NCBI GenBank assembly: GCA_001915545.1
Contig: MNQS01000120.1
Span: 1-64,000, forward strand
DNA: 64,000 nt
Origin: Bacteroides sp. 43_108
GTDB lineage: Bacteria > Bacteroidota > Bacteroidia > Bacteroidales > Bacteroidaceae
Direction: 5' to 3'
Part shown: in pieces, positions 35,959-44,490 of the stretch
Layout: each line of letters starts with the position of its first letter
Position numbering within the stretch: the stretch's first letter is position 1
Made by a program: the position numbers and the translations under genes
Notes under the pieces: model-generated
The model's database searches: none
What the model was told of the DNA's origin: nothing
Seen by the model: only the letters and a program-made list of their open reading frames with translations

Positions 35959-37430
35959 TTTTTATGTTTTTTCCTTTTGAACAGATAGGTTAAACTCTCA
36001 CGCAGGATGTTGGCATGTGTAATCCACAGCAGCCCTACGTATATAGAAAGAGATATGACCGCACGCGAAATGATAAGTCCCAGTTCGTCCTCAATGCCGG
36101 TCGTAACAAAATATGCGGCCGAAGAAGACACAATGGCAATGAGCATGAACGGAAGTACATCCTTGAGCGCGCTGAACAGCGGCAGACGTATCTCGCGCCA
36201 GAGAAAATAGTGCCAGATGAAGAGCCAGAGCACATTGAGCGACACGTAGAACGTAATCATGAGCTTGATGCCGGTCATGCCGAGAAACTCGAGATGGAAA
36301 CGCATGATGGAGAACAGCATCAGCAGCTGAACACAGCCCTGCACGATGATGTTGCCCATGTATATGTTGGATTTGCCGCGGCTGATGATGAAGTTGTAGT
36401 AGAGTGCCGTTATGGGCAGAAAGGCTCCGCTGACGCAGAGAGCCTGCAGATAGCGCGCACTGCTGAGCCACTTGTCGGTGAGCAGGAAGGTGATGAACTC
36501 CGGTGCCACAGTGAGCAGGAGAAACATCAGAGGGAAAGATATGAACGACGTGAAACGCAGCATCTTTCGGAATGTCTGACGCAGGCGCTGCGGATCGCGC
36601 CCCACCTGTACGAATGTAGGCTGTGCCACTCCCTGGACGATGCCGGTGATGAACTGGCTTCCCATGGTGTTCCACTTGTTGGCCTGGGTGTACGAACCGA
36701 CCTCGCTCGGTTTGTACGAATTGCCGAGCACGAGTGTGAAGACGTTGTTGTTGACACAGTTGAATATATTGGTCACCAGCATCTTGCTGCTGAATCCGAA
36801 CATTTCGCGCACCGGCTTGAAGGTGAATCGCAGGGACGGACGCCATCGCGAGAAATGCCATGTGGCAATGGTGCCCACTGTGACGAACACGATGCTCTGC
36901 GTGGCAATACCCCAGTAGGACATGCCGCAGAGGGCCATGGTCAGCCCCACAAGCCCTGAAGACACAAGTGCAAGGATGGATATGAACGTCTGCTCCTTGG
37001 CACGTATGTTCTTGAAGAGTATGGCGCGCGGTGTCGTCGAGAAACTGGCAATGAAGAATCCTATGAAGGCATAGCGCGACAGGGAGATGAGACGCGGTTC
37101 GTGGTAGTACATGGCAATGAGAGGTGCCGAAAACCAAAGTATCACGTACATGATGCCGGCACTTATCACGTTGAACCAGAAGACGGAGTTGTAGTCGTCG
37201 TACGTGGCGTTCCGGCGGTTGGTCAGTGCCGAAACGAAACCGCTCTCCTGAACAGCCGATGCTAAGGTGGAAAATATTGTAAGCATGCCGACAAGGCCGA
37301 AATCGTCCTGAGTCAATATGCGCGACACAACGATTCCGAACACGGCATTGAGCACCTGCATGGAGCCGTTGCTGATGCCGCTCCAGATGATGCCGCGGGC
37401 CGCCTTATCTTTCAAATTTTCTTCTGCCAT
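35955..37430 (-). CDS. Polysaccharide flippase (MOP superfamily, Wzx-like)
   Basis: 491 aa, 12-14 predicted membrane segments beginning 'AARGIIWSGISNGSMQVLNAVFGIVVSRILTQDDFGLVGM', the standard N-terminus of Wzx/PST family flippases. 'SGFVSALTNRRNATYDDYNSVFWFNV' is another family block. It moves lipid-linked oligosaccharide units from the cytoplasmic to the periplasmic face of the inner membrane. It is first in a run of five minus-strand genes (flippase, GT14-like, GT, TagD-like, LicD), a small O-antigen/capsule-type cluster. No polymerase gene is present here. Confidence 0.9.
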   Translation of the reverse strand: MAEENLKDKAARGIIWSGISNGSMQVLNAVFGIVVSRILTQDDFGLVGMLTIFSTLASAVQESGFVSALTNRRNATYDDYNSVFWFNVISAGIMYVILWFSAPLIAMYYHEPRLISLSRYAFIGFFIASFSTTPRAILFKNIRAKEQTFISILALVSSGLVGLTMALCGMSYWGIATQSIVFVTVGTIATWHFSRWRPSLRFTFKPVREMFGFSSKMLVTNIFNCVNNNVFTLVLGNSYKPSEVGSYTQANKWNTMGSQFITGIVQGVAQPTFVQVGRDPQRLRQTFRKMLRFTSFISFPLMFLLLTVAPEFITFLLTDKWLSSARYLQALCVSGAFLPITALYYNFIISRGKSNIYMGNIIVQGCVQLLMLFSIMRFHLEFLGMTGIKLMITFYVSLNVLWLFIWHYFLWREIRLPLFSALKDVLPFMLIAIVSSSAAYFVTTGIEDELGLIISRAVISLSIYVGLLWITHANILRESLTYLFKRKKHKK

Positions 37431-37574
37431 CCAAGAATCTTTATGTGATATATCTGAAACAAAAATACACGATTATCTACAAAGTTAATAAAATCTTGCA
37501 GTCCGATAAATTTTTATGGAACATATAATGTCTTCTGGATGTTTCTGAAATCCTATATGTATCGGCAAAAGAAC

Positions 37575-37582
37575 TATATTTG
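37575..37582 (+). promoter_or_regulatory. Candidate -7 box (TATATTTG)
   Basis: TATATTTG fits TAnnTTTG and lies 69 bp before the GH43-GH43 start at 37652. The upstream TTTCTG at about 37542 is a poor -33. Confidence 0.45.
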
Positions 37583-37651
37583 CATATCTTTAGCCGGAAA
37601 ACTGCTGACGGCTAATGCTGATACAGAGAAAAACAACCAAAAACCATTTTT

Positions 37652-40093
37652 ATGAAACACACTTTGACCATCATCCTCGCTCTGGCCATAAGCCTGTTTG
37701 CAGAAGCACAGACTTTCCCGAAGGCCATACTCAAAGGCGACTATCCCGACCCGTCGATTGTAAGAGACGGAAAGGACTTCTACATGACCCACTCACCGTT
37801 CTTCTATGCTCCGGGATTCCTGATTTGGCATTCCACCGACCTTGTCAACTGGAAACCTGTATGCCGAGCCGTAACCGAATATGAAGGTTCGGCAATGGCA
37901 CCCGACCTCGTGAAATACAAAGGACGCTTCTACATCTACTACCCTGCCGCCGGCACCAACTGGGTGGTATGGGCCGACGACATACGCGGACCGTGGAGCA
38001 AGCCGATAGACCTGAAGGTTGGAGGCATTGACCCGGGACACGTGGCCGACAAGGACGGCAACAGATATCTCTACCTGAGCAACGGCGAGATGGTGAAGCT
38101 GACACCCGACGGACTGGCCGTGGACGGCGAAAAGAAAAAGGTGTACGACGGATGGGCATATCCGAAACACTGGGTGACGGAGTGCATGTGTCTGGAATCG
38201 CCGAAACTGACGTACCACGACGGCTACTATTACCTGACATCGGCCGAGGGCGGAACGGCCGGACCTGCCACAAGCCACATGGCTGTGACAGCACGCTCGA
38301 AGAGTCCTGCGGGACCGTGGGAGAACTCACCCTACAATCCTATAGTACATACATATACGGCCGACGACAACTGGTGGTCGAAGGGCCACGGCACACTGAT
38401 TGACGATGCACAGGGCAACTGGTGGATTGTCTACCACGCCTATGCCAACGGCTACCACACGCTGGGCAGACAGACGCTGATTGAACCGATTGAGTGGACA
38501 AAGGACGGATGGCCAGTAACAAAGTCGTCGGCATCTCTGCCTGAAACCGACGGTAAAGGCATGGAACTGTCGGACAGCTTCGACGGCGACAAACTGGGAC
38601 TTCAGTGGACCTTCTGGAGAGAGTATCCGATGGACAAGATAAGTCTGAAGAACGGAAATCTGACGGTAGAGGGCAAGGGTTCTTCGCCTGCCGATGCACT
38701 GCTGATGCTCGTGACGGCTTCGGACAAGAACTACGAGGTGTGCAGCGAAATAACTGTAAAGAGCAATGCGGAGGCAGGTTTGATGCTGTACTACGACGAA
38801 GAGGCTTTTGCCGGAGTGATGACCGACGGAAAAACATTCACCATATACTCCGATGCAAAGAATAAGCGTGCGGTAAAGAACAGCATCGGCAAGCACTTCT
38901 TCGCAAAGATTCATAACCGAGGCAACACGGTCGGCATCATGGTGAGCCGTGACGGCAAGGCATGGACCACACTGGCCGACGGAATGGACGTGTCGGGCCT
39001 GAACCACAACAAATTCGGCGGATTCTATGCCCTGCGTCCTGCTTTGTGCGCAGCAGGAAAGGGCAAGAGCGTGTTCCACAGCTTCGGATACAGAAACGCC
39101 GTTCCGCAGGAGAAGGACATGTCGGCGTACCTGCTGGTGTTCCACAAGGATGACACCCACAGCCTGCACATGGCGCTCAGCACAGACGGCTACACATTCA
39201 CAGCGCTCAACGACGGCAAACCAATTATTAAGGGAGACACGATTGCCGAACAGAAGGGCATCAGAGACCCGCACATATACAGAGGACCTGACGGAGCGTT
39301 CTACCTGGCGATGACAGACCTGCACATCTTTGCACAGAAGGAGGGCTACAGGGACACCGAATGGGAAAGAGACGGCAAGAAGTACGGCTGGGGCAACAAC
39401 AGGGGCCTGGTGCTGATGAAGTCGTGGGACCTGATAAACTGGAAGCGTACGAACCTGAACCTTGACAAGATGTCGGCCGAATTCAGCGAAATAGGCTGTG
39501 CATGGGCTCCGGAAACGACATACGACGAGGAGAAGGGCAAACTGATGATATACTTCACAATGAGGTTCGGCAACGAGAGAAACAAGCTGTACTATGCTTA
39601 CGTGAACGACGATTTCAACCGTCTGGAATCGGTTCCCCAGCTTCTGTTCCAGTATCCCGACAAGAAGTCGTCGGCCATAGATGCCGACATAACGCACGTG
39701 GGAGGCAAGTACCGCATGTTCTACGTGGCCCACGACGGCACACCGGGCATCAAGCAGGCCGTATCGGACAGAATCAACGGCGGATATGAATACAACCCTC
39801 AGTGGTACGACCCGGAACCGTCGTCGTGCGAGGCTCCGAACGTATGGAAGCGCATAGGCGAGGACAAATGGGTGCTCATGTACGACTGCTACGGCATAAA
39901 GAAGCACAACTTCGGATTTGTAGAGACTTCCGACTTCGTAAACTTCACACCGATAGGACGTTTCAACGAGGGCGTGATGAAGACAACGAACTTCAGTTCG
40001 CCGAAGCACGGTGCCGTGATACATCTGACCATGGAGGAGGCAAAGAAACTTGCCAACCACTGGCACACGGCTCTGCCGGAAGCAGAAAAATAA
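37652..40093 (+). CDS. Secreted two-headed GH43-GH43 glycosidase
   Basis: 813 aa. The signal peptide ends near residue 20 (AEA-Q). First GH43 propeller (about 25-320): D33 in GDYPDPSIV, D127 in GGIDPGHVAD, E182 in CLESPKLTYHDGYYYL. A beta-sandwich linker (about 330-490: 'ELSDSFDGDKLGLQWTFWREYP', 'GLMLYYDEEAFAGVMTDGKT') matches the C-terminal domain of GH43 xylosidases. Second GH43-like propeller (about 500-800): Asp in 'KGIRDPHIYRG', Asp in 'SSAIDADITHVGGKYRMFYV' and Glu in 'SSCEAPNVWKRIGE'. Both heads appear to have a full acidic triad, so this may act on two linkages of one polysaccharide (for example xylosidase plus arabinofuranosidase). It is more GC-rich than the flanking genes and ends at a strong terminator. 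Confidence 0.9.
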   Translation: MKHTLTIILALAISLFAEAQTFPKAILKGDYPDPSIVRDGKDFYMTHSPFFYAPGFLIWHSTDLVNWKPVCRAVTEYEGSAMAPDLVKYKGRFYIYYPAAGTNWVVWADDIRGPWSKPIDLKVGGIDPGHVADKDGNRYLYLSNGEMVKLTPDGLAVDGEKKKVYDGWAYPKHWVTECMCLESPKLTYHDGYYYLTSAEGGTAGPATSHMAVTARSKSPAGPWENSPYNPIVHTYTADDNWWSKGHGTLIDDAQGNWWIVYHAYANGYHTLGRQTLIEPIEWTKDGWPVTKSSASLPETDGKGMELSDSFDGDKLGLQWTFWREYPMDKISLKNGNLTVEGKGSSPADALLMLVTASDKNYEVCSEITVKSNAEAGLMLYYDEEAFAGVMTDGKTFTIYSDAKNKRAVKNSIGKHFFAKIHNRGNTVGIMVSRDGKAWTTLADGMDVSGLNHNKFGGFYALRPALCAAGKGKSVFHSFGYRNAVPQEKDMSAYLLVFHKDDTHSLHMALSTDGYTFTALNDGKPIIKGDTIAEQKGIRDPHIYRGPDGAFYLAMTDLHIFAQKEGYRDTEWERDGKKYGWGNNRGLVLMKSWDLINWKRTNLNLDKMSAEFSEIGCAWAPETTYDEEKGKLMIYFTMRFGNERNKLYYAYVNDDFNRLESVPQLLFQYPDKKSSAIDADITHVGGKYRMFYVAHDGTPGIKQAVSDRINGGYEYNPQWYDPEPSSCEAPNVWKRIGEDKWVLMYDCYGIKKHNFGFVETSDFVNFTPIGRFNEGVMKTTNFSSPKHGAVIHLTMEEAKKLANHWHTALPEAEK

Positions 40094-40160
40094 GGACTGC
40101 CTTTCCGGCATAAATTAACGGAATCTTAAGAATCTTTTGGGCTACGAGCCCTCGCGGATA

Positions 40161-40204
40161 AAATTCCGGGCGCTCGGAAATTAAGTTGCGAGCGCCCGGA
40201 ATTT
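40161..40204 (+). terminator. Strong terminator after the GH43-GH43 gene
   Basis: A 16-bp perfect stem, AAATTCCGGGCGCTCG at 40161-40176 with its complement at 40189-40204, is followed by ATTTTC. It begins 67 bp after the stop. Confidence 0.85.
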
Positions 40205-40433
40205 ATTTTCTGAGCGCCTGAAAAAGGAAGAACAGTTAAGTATTAGCAGACAGAAAAAAGACCAATCTGTTGTTAGAAATTTAAAGAAAAGCACGTTTTC
40301 ACCTGTCTGAATTTTGAGAATCGTGCAGATTTCAGCAAAATAAATTCTGATATTTATGCAAGGAAAATCAAGTTCTGAAACTTTATAAATCATTAAATTG
40401 CAAAATGAAACGATAAAATAAATACAATACAAG
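40205..40433. other. AT-rich intergenic stretch before the NYN gene
   Basis: About 230 bp of AT-rich DNA between the GH43-GH43 terminator and the NYN promoter. No gene or clear repeat is visible. Confidence 0.4.
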
Positions 40434-40464
40434 TTTGTTCTATCAAATAAAAAATGTATTTTTG
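40434..40464 (+). promoter_or_regulatory. Bacteroidota promoter for the NYN gene (-33 TTTG, -7 TATTTTTG)
   Basis: TTTG at 40434-40437 and TATTTTTG at 40457-40464 are separated by exactly 19 nt, the spacing of the Bacteroidota primary-sigma promoter. This is the best promoter match in the window. Predicted transcription start is about 40470, leaving a leader of about 70 nt. Confidence 0.7.
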
Positions 40465-40481
40465 TAGTACAAAATTATCCC

Positions 40482-40533
40482 CCTTGGTTGGGAAAGACCA
40501 AGGCTCGCCCTCGACTTCGAGGGCTTATTTTTT
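40482..40533 (+). promoter_or_regulatory. Double-hairpin leader with terminator-like second stem
   Basis: Hairpin 1: CCTTGGT / ACCAAGG (40482-40488, 40497-40503), 8-nt loop. Hairpin 2: GCCCTCG / CGAGGGC (40507-40513, 40518-40524), followed at once by TTATTTTTT. Hairpin 2 has the form of an intrinsic terminator and ends 6 nt before the ATG of the NYN gene at 40540. It may attenuate transcription or create a short structured RNA of about 60 nt. I saw no leader peptide or known riboswitch. Confidence 0.6.
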
Positions 40534-40539
40534 ATAAAT

Positions 40540-41187
40540 ATGGCTGAAGAAAGCAAACAAAGGGTTATCGTTTACATAGACGGATTCAACTTCTACTACG
40601 GGTTGAAAACAGCTCCGTGGAAGAAGTATTATTGGTTGGACATTGTCAAACTGATGGAATCTTTCTTACGTCCAAACCAAGAATTGATAGCAGTTAAGTA
40701 TTTTTCAGCCAGACCAACAGATGTAGGAAAACGTAAAAGACAGGATGCTTTCTTTCAAGCCAATAAGGAAAATCCGAAATTCAAGTTGATATTGGGTAAG
40801 TACTTGAAAAAGGAAATTGAGTGTTTCAAATGCCACAATATCATCCACACTTACGAAGAAAAGGAGTCTGACGTGCGTATTGCCACTCAGATTGTAGCCG
40901 ATGCTTTTCAACATAATTGCGACGTTGCTATCATTGTATCCGCAGACAGCGATATGATACCGGCAGTTGAATTAGCCAAAGAGGCTAAAATCAATATATT
41001 CATTTATTTTCCACCTCATCAGTATTCCAGTAACTTAGCTACTATGGGAAACGGTGCACCTATTCATATGTTGCGTTATGAAAAAAGGTTTAAGAATGCA
41101 TTATTTCCAGATAAGATAAAGCTTACAAATGGATTTGAGCTTTCAATTCCAACGGAATGGAAAGCTCTTCAAAATGGAAAGAAATAA
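40540..41187 (+). CDS. NYN domain-containing protein (LabA/DUF88 type)
   Basis: 215 aa. PIN-like NYN fold with the acidic site: D14 and N17 in VYIDGFNFYYGL, D111 in KESDVRIATQIVADAF, D136 and D138 in VSADSDMIPAVELAKE. These form the metal site of a ribonuclease-type domain. A CxxC (C95-x2-C98, then H103) in 'CFKCHNIIHTYEEKES' could hold a zinc in a small insertion. Cytoplasmic. The gene is AT-rich and stands alone with its own promoter and terminator-like leader. Related proteins occur in genome-defence and RNA-decay contexts; the role here is unknown. Confidence 0.85.
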   Translation: MAEESKQRVIVYIDGFNFYYGLKTAPWKKYYWLDIVKLMESFLRPNQELIAVKYFSARPTDVGKRKRQDAFFQANKENPKFKLILGKYLKKEIECFKCHNIIHTYEEKESDVRIATQIVADAFQHNCDVAIIVSADSDMIPAVELAKEAKINIFIYFPPHQYSSNLATMGNGAPIHMLRYEKRFKNALFPDKIKLTNGFELSIPTEWKALQNGKK

Positions 41188-41609
41188 AAGGAATATACGT
41201 TTCATTACATTAGCTGTATAATTTTATAAACATAACATACTCAAAAAAGCAGAAGAAATAATATTAATTCATTTATTGCTCTGTTGCATAGCATACCAAC
41301 GGTTGCTATGCTGAGTTCTTGTATAAAACCTGCAAATTTAGATTCGTGCATATTTTCTGCTAAAACATTTTGAGATTTGTGCTATACGTGCTTTATTTGT
41401 AACTATATCATACAAAAGCCTCAATGTGCTAAAGTCCAAATAAGAAGATAAAAACATGCTTCTTTGGAAACCAATAGCTACATTACTAACAATCAATCAC
41501 ATACAGGAGTAAAATAAAATAAGACTTAGCAATATGCTGATTGAAATATCTCAAGTAATGTTATGGGGCAAAATTGACTTGTGATAAATTAAGACACACA
41601 ATAAAATAT
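41188..41609. other. 422-bp AT-rich intergenic region before the GH31 gene
   Basis: No gene seen. A hairpin GCATAGCA / TGCTATGC (41286-41293 and 41304-41311) with a 10-nt loop has no T-run. An in-frame extension of the GH31 gene to 41574 lies here but lacks signal-peptide character. Confidence 0.4.
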
Positions 41610-44111
41610 ATGAAACTTAAATCTATTACATCAATACTGTTTGTATTGGCATTGTGCATAAGCCAAAACGTCTGTGCAAACGAAAAAGACGAGAGGACTG
41701 TAGTCTGCCATACCGAAAAGGGGATGGTGGAAGCGGATGTCATATCACCGAGCATCATAAGAATACGGTATACAAGGAACGAGGCCTTCAAGGGCAACGG
41801 TTCGATTTCGTGCTCGTACAAGAAAGAGACCGATACTGAGTTTTCGGTTAAGAGGAAACGGGATGAAGTAAGAATATCCACTGAACGCTTGAGGTTGAGC
41901 ATAAACACGGAAAACGGTGATTTCGGATTCACGGATGCCAAAGGAAACAATCTGCTGAAGGAAAGCGGAAGGAAGGACGGACCGTTTGAAAGCGAAGAGA
42001 GGATGCTCTTCAGAAAGAATTTCAGCACAAGGAACAATGCTACAAGAAAGACGGCCGACGGCGAGAAGGCTGAGATGAAGGTGACGGGTACGGACACGCT
42101 GGGCATGGGATGGAAATACAAGCTGTATTTCAACTGGCAGGACGGCGAAGCGCTGTACGGCTTAGGGTCGCACATGGAGGACTACATGAACCTGAGGGGC
42201 AAGGAAATGTTTGTGGTGCAGCACAATCTGAAGACAAGCATGCCTGTACTGGTTTCGACTGTTGGATACGGTCTGCTATTCGACCACGGATGCGGAATGA
42301 AATATGACGACAGGGGAAAGAGGGGCTGTGTGGAGCTGGAAGCAGCGAACGAGGTGGACATGTACTTCATCTACGGTCCTGAGTTTGACGAGATAGTGGC
42401 CGGCTACAGATGGCTCACGGGCAAGGCTCCGGTAATGCCTAAATATATGTTCGGCTACATACAGTCGAGGGAAAGATATACGACGCAGGACGAGATAACG
42501 GACATCGTAAGGACGTTCAGGGAGAAGCACATTCCGCTGGACCTGATTGTGCAGGACTGGATGTACTGGCCTAAGGGTTGGGGCGCAAAGAACTATGACC
42601 CGAAGAGGTATCCGGACCCGAAGAAGATGATTGACGATATTCACGGCATGAACGCGCATTACATGATTTCGATTTGGCCGAACATCAGCGGATGCGAGGA
42701 GTCGGACGACATGGCCAGACGCGGATTCATGTTGGGCGGAGATACATATAATGCCTACGACGACGATGCATCTGAGGCTTATTGGAAATATGCCTATGAC
42801 GGTTTGTTCAAATACGGCGTGGATGCGTGGTGGTGCGACTGCTCTGAGCCTATAGATTCTGACTGGCGACCGGGAAATATCAGTGCGGACAACCAGAAAG
42901 CGAGGTATGAAGGCAATCTGAAGGCTCTGACTGACCTGTTGGGACCGCTCGACGTGAACACTTACTCGTTGCATCATTCGAAAGGGGTGTATGAAAACCA
43001 GCGCAAATGCACTGAGGAGAAGCGTGTGGTGAACTTGACACGTTCGAGCTGGGCCGGACAGCAGAGATACGGTACGATAAGCTGGAACGGCGACACGTCG
43101 GCTTCGTGGGAGTCGTTTGCACAGCAGATTCCTGCCGGACTGAACTTCATGGCTACTGGCTATCCGTACTGGACGGTGGATGCCGGTGCATTTTTCACCG
43201 TCGGCGGCAATGAGTGGTTCAGACGGGGCGTTTTTCCGCAGGGATACAAGGATGCCGGCTACAGGGAGTTCTACTCGCGCATGCTTCAGTACTGCACATT
43301 CTTGCCTATTTTCAGAAGCCACGGCACGGGAACGCCGAGAGAACCGTGGTTCTACGGCAAGGAAGGTGAACCGTTCTACGAGAGCATCACGACATCAATA
43401 AAGACCAGATACAGGCTGTTGCCGTACATTTATTCGCTGGCAGGAAGCGTGTACCTGAACGACTATACGATGACGCGTGCGCTGGCGTTCGACTTCAGAA
43501 AGGACACGGCGGTGTACGACATAAAGGATGAATTCATGTTCGGTCCGTCGATATTGGTATGTCCTGTCACCCGTCCGATGTACTATCTGCCTGGCGGTGA
43601 GAAAGCCGAGGGCGTGAAGAAATGCAGAAACGTGTATCTGCCGAAGGACGGAGAAAAGAACAAGTCGGTATGGTACGACTTCTGGTCGGGCAAGGAGTAC
43701 AAGGGCGGAACAACATTAGAAGCCGATGCTCCGATTGACAGGATTCCGCTGTTCGTAAGGGCTGGAAGCATTATTCCTATCGGTCCTGAGGTGGAATACA
43801 GTTCGCAGAAGAACGACGCCGAATGGGAAATAAGAATTTATCCAGGCAAAGACGGAACATTCACCGTATATGAGGATGAAGGCGACAACTACAACTATGA
43901 AAAGGGCGCATTCAGCACATTCACAATGAAATGGAACGACAAAAAACGGGAACTGCACTTGTCGGCACGCAAGGGTGAATACAAGGGTATGTGCAAGACG
44001 AGGAAGCTGAATATCGTTGTGGTTTCGGAGGGATGCGGAACAGGAATAGAGAACGAAACCCATGGAGTGGAAGCTGTGTACGAGGGAAAGGAAATGGATA
44101 TACGGTTGTAG
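41610..44111 (+). CDS. Secreted GH31 alpha-glycosidase (alpha-xylosidase/alpha-glucosidase type)
   Basis: 833 aa from the ATG at 41610 (MKLKSITSILFVLALCISQNVCA signal peptide). N-terminal beta-sandwich (about 30-270), then a TIM barrel: 'YGLGSHMEDYMNLRG', 'LDLIVQDWMYWPKGWG', nucleophile D410 in DAWWCDCSEPID, acid/base D495 in SWNGDTSASW, and 'FLPIFRSHGTGTPREPW'. Two C-terminal beta domains end with 'LFVRAGSIIPIGPEV' and 'YEDEGDNYNYEKGAF'. GH31 enzymes hydrolyse terminal alpha-xylosyl or alpha-glucosyl residues. No T9SS tail, so probably periplasmic. Its neighbours do not include a SusC/SusD pair, so the polysaccharide is not fixed by context. Confidence 0.92.
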   Translation: MKLKSITSILFVLALCISQNVCANEKDERTVVCHTEKGMVEADVISPSIIRIRYTRNEAFKGNGSISCSYKKETDTEFSVKRKRDEVRISTERLRLSINTENGDFGFTDAKGNNLLKESGRKDGPFESEERMLFRKNFSTRNNATRKTADGEKAEMKVTGTDTLGMGWKYKLYFNWQDGEALYGLGSHMEDYMNLRGKEMFVVQHNLKTSMPVLVSTVGYGLLFDHGCGMKYDDRGKRGCVELEAANEVDMYFIYGPEFDEIVAGYRWLTGKAPVMPKYMFGYIQSRERYTTQDEITDIVRTFREKHIPLDLIVQDWMYWPKGWGAKNYDPKRYPDPKKMIDDIHGMNAHYMISIWPNISGCEESDDMARRGFMLGGDTYNAYDDDASEAYWKYAYDGLFKYGVDAWWCDCSEPIDSDWRPGNISADNQKARYEGNLKALTDLLGPLDVNTYSLHHSKGVYENQRKCTEEKRVVNLTRSSWAGQQRYGTISWNGDTSASWESFAQQIPAGLNFMATGYPYWTVDAGAFFTVGGNEWFRRGVFPQGYKDAGYREFYSRMLQYCTFLPIFRSHGTGTPREPWFYGKEGEPFYESITTSIKTRYRLLPYIYSLAGSVYLNDYTMTRALAFDFRKDTAVYDIKDEFMFGPSILVCPVTRPMYYLPGGEKAEGVKKCRNVYLPKDGEKNKSVWYDFWSGKEYKGGTTLEADAPIDRIPLFVRAGSIIPIGPEVEYSSQKNDAEWEIRIYPGKDGTFTVYEDEGDNYNYEKGAFSTFTMKWNDKKRELHLSARKGEYKGMCKTRKLNIVVVSEGCGTGIENETHGVEAVYEGKEMDIRL

Positions 44112-44124
44112 AAAATATATCTAT

Positions 44125-44236
44125 ACTGCCGATAATTTGCACAAAATAAGCACTCGCACTGCCGATAATTTACACAATACAGGCACTAGTACTGCCGATA
44201 ATTTACATAAAACAAGCACTCACACTACCAATAATT
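44125..44236. repeat. 33-bp tandem repeat, 3.4 copies
   Basis: Units at 44125-44157, 44158-44190 and 44191-44223 plus a partial fourth at 44224-44236. Each begins ACTGCCGATAATTT and ends AAGCACT plus three bases, with 3-6 differences between units. It lies 14 bp after the GH31 stop. No spacers or flanking cas genes, so not a CRISPR. Confidence 0.85.
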
Positions 44237-44274
44237 GAAACCATTCAGTAGATATTTTCAAATAAACACAAAAG

Positions 44275-44330
44275 AAAGCGACATGTGCGTAGGGAATCAA
44301 AATGATTCGTACTTGCACATGTCGCTTTTT
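44275..44330 (+). terminator. Terminator downstream of the GH31 gene and 33-bp repeat
   Basis: A 14-bp stem (AAAGCGACATGTGC at 44275-44288 with its complement at 44315-44328) followed by TT, with a 26-nt loop. It may be used from both strands since the flank on the other side is A-rich; the minus-strand gene ends at 44491. Confidence 0.75.
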
Positions 44331-44490
44331 GCGTTAACTGCGCTCTCGAACTGTGTTCGAAAGTGTGCGATTGATTGTCTGCACGTTTGAGAAAGTTTGT
44401 TAGTACAAACGGTAAACAGTGTTAGAACTGATATTTACAGGCATAGAGGGAGTAAATATACAACAACCGAACCTGCAAGCAACGCATGAA

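Noticed and set aside
36015..37137. Long ORFs on both strands within the flippase gene
   Set aside because: Out-of-frame shadows in a locally GC-rich gene; the products are Arg/His/Gln-rich and lack the membrane segments of the true frame.
38327..40111. 594-codon minus-strand ORF
   Set aside because: Antisense to the GH43-GH43 gene and an effect of its codon bias; no recognisable domain.
44125..44236. 33-bp repeats as a mini-CRISPR
   Set aside because: Units abut directly with no spacers.
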